DNA from: an uncultured Enterorhabdus sp. | GTDB taxonomy: Bacteria > Actinomycetota > Coriobacteriia > Coriobacteriales > Eggerthellaceae | NCBI GenBank assembly: GCA_947649205.1 | Contig: CANSQM010000008.1 | Span: 1 to 64,000, forward strand | Direction of reading: 5' to 3' | Length of the DNA stretch: 64,000 nucleotides | Part shown: positions 63,357 through 64,000 of the stretch, in pieces | Layout of the letters: every line of letters begins with the position of its first letter | Numbering within the stretch: position 1 is the stretch's first letter | Translations under genes and position numbers: made by a program | The notes under the pieces: generated by a model | Told to the model about the DNA's origin: nothing | Seen by the model: the letters and a program-made list of their open reading frames with translations, nothing else | Databases searched by the model: none

Positions 63357-64000
63357 ATGCATTGCCTGACGAAAAACCGCACCCTGCCCAGCCTCGCAGC
63401 CCTGTTGCTGGCGTTTGTCGCCGCTGTGGTGGTGTCGCTGGTCGTGGCTGCTCCGGCCTTCGCTAAAACCTATGACGAGGCCTGGACGGTGGAATTCACC
63501 GGTACCGAGATGAAGGACGAGGGTACGGCGAACATCACCAAGACCCTCGGCTCCATGCAGCCGGGAGACAGCGCGCGCTTCACCATTGAGATGAAGGAAG
63601 GCCCCCAGGGCTCGGCCGATTGGTATATGCGCAACAAAGTGCTGACCACCATGGAAGAGTCCATGGCCAACGCCAACGAGCGTTCCGGTGGCTCCTACGG
63701 CTACAAGCTCACCTACATCACGCCCAAGAACGAGGAGAAGGTGATTCTCACCAACGAGGTGGTTTCGGGCGAAGTGGAGGGAGACGGCACCAAGACCCGC
63801 GGTCTGTTCGATGCCACCGAGGCGACGGGCGAGTGGTTCTACCTGGATACCCTGGCCGCCGATGCCCGGGCCTATATGGTGCTGGAAGTGGCCATCGACG
63901 GCGAGACCCACGGCAACACCTACTTCGATACCGATGCCAGCGTGCAGTTGGCCTTCGCGGCAGAGCCCTCCGACGAAGAGGGAACGCCGGGAAAGGCCGA
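63357..64000 (+). CDS. Secreted protein, partial (runs off the window)
   Basis: Translation from ATG 63357 gives an open frame to the end of the window, at least 214 residues. It starts MHCLTKNRTLPSLAALLL and has a signal peptide ending APAFA. The following domain (WTVEFTGTEMKDEGTANITKTL-like strands) is beta-rich, with a PGDSARFTIEM block as seen in the neighbouring exported proteins. No family is recognised. It is the fourth gene of the exported-protein operon. The C-terminus, where a sorting signal or anchor could be, is missing. Confidence 0.7.
   Translation, partial: MHCLTKNRTLPSLAALLLAFVAAVVVSLVVAAPAFAKTYDEAWTVEFTGTEMKDEGTANITKTLGSMQPGDSARFTIEMKEGPQGSADWYMRNKVLTTMEESMANANERSGGSYGYKLTYITPKNEEKVILTNEVVSGEVEGDGTKTRGLFDATEATGEWFYLDTLAADARAYMVLEVAIDGETHGNTYFDTDASVQLAFAAEPSDEEGTPGKA

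Overview
The window is GC-rich and gene-dense. Its gene families point to an anaerobic, high-GC Actinomycetota of class Coriobacteriia, probably an Eggerthellaceae relative of Eggerthella, Gordonibacter, Adlercreutzia or Slackia. That assignment is inferred from the general look of the proteins and gene order, not from a search. The core of the window is the chromosome replication-origin region. No phage, IS element or CRISPR array was seen.

Layout. At 0-8 kb on the minus strand lie a sortase-type surface protein and a five-gene dlt-like operon: AMP-forming amino-acid ligase, PLP decarboxylase, carrier protein, MBOAT acyltransferase and SGNH/DltD-like protein. At 8-17 kb are an acetamidase/formamidase-family protein with an APC permease, proC, a lipoprotein, a PAS-GGDEF protein, an ABC-F ATPase and a small phosphoesterase. 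At 17-22 kb are tRNA-Phe, a prepilin peptidase, a HemN/HemW-like radical SAM protein, and purA-purD. At 22-29 kb are a YhaN/YhaO-like DNA-repair pair, dnaB, and the rpsF-ssb-rpsR-rplI operon. At 29-39 kb are tRNA-Arg, a DinG helicase / coiled-coil membrane protein / degenerate M28-peptidase operon, ddl and rlmN. At 40-49 kb, all on the minus strand, are parB, parA, rsmG, jag/khpB, yidC, yidD, rnpA, rpmH, dnaA and a GHKL-ATPase with a C-terminal winged helix. A 760-bp intergenic region (48,685-49,444) rich in DnaA-box-like sequences follows and is the likely oriC. To its right, on the plus strand, come dnaN, recF, gyrB, gyrA and the tRNA-Ile/tRNA-Ala pair, with a DUF151 nuclease-family gene on the minus strand between gyrA and the tRNAs. 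From 58 kb to the window edge runs an operon of exported proteins: a large beta-helix/SpaA-like adhesin followed by SipW-type (TasA/CalY-like) and related secreted proteins.

How it fits together. The genes nearest 49 kb diverge from the putative origin, as expected for leading-strand genes. dnaA lies on the same strand as rpmH-rnpA-yidC, not divergent from them, so the origin sits upstream of the GHKL gene and not on both sides of dnaA. Four perfect parS sites (TGTTTCACGTGAAACA) lie at 39.8-43.6 kb near parAB, and three of them sit at the centre of longer palindromes. One- and two-mismatch copies occur before dnaB and before recF.

Most noteworthy: (1) the dlt-like operon with a BtrK/exosortase-type PLP decarboxylase and a ligase pocket unlike DltA, suggesting an amino-acyl group modified while on its carrier before being placed on a surface polymer; (2) the GHKL-winged-helix protein between dnaA and oriC; (3) a membrane M28-like protein whose catalytic domain is split by a ~640-residue disordered insert and lacks key active-site residues; (4) a GyrA with an ~80-residue acidic N-terminal extension; (5) two nested-palindrome intergenic elements; (6) the SipW-type surface operon at the right edge.
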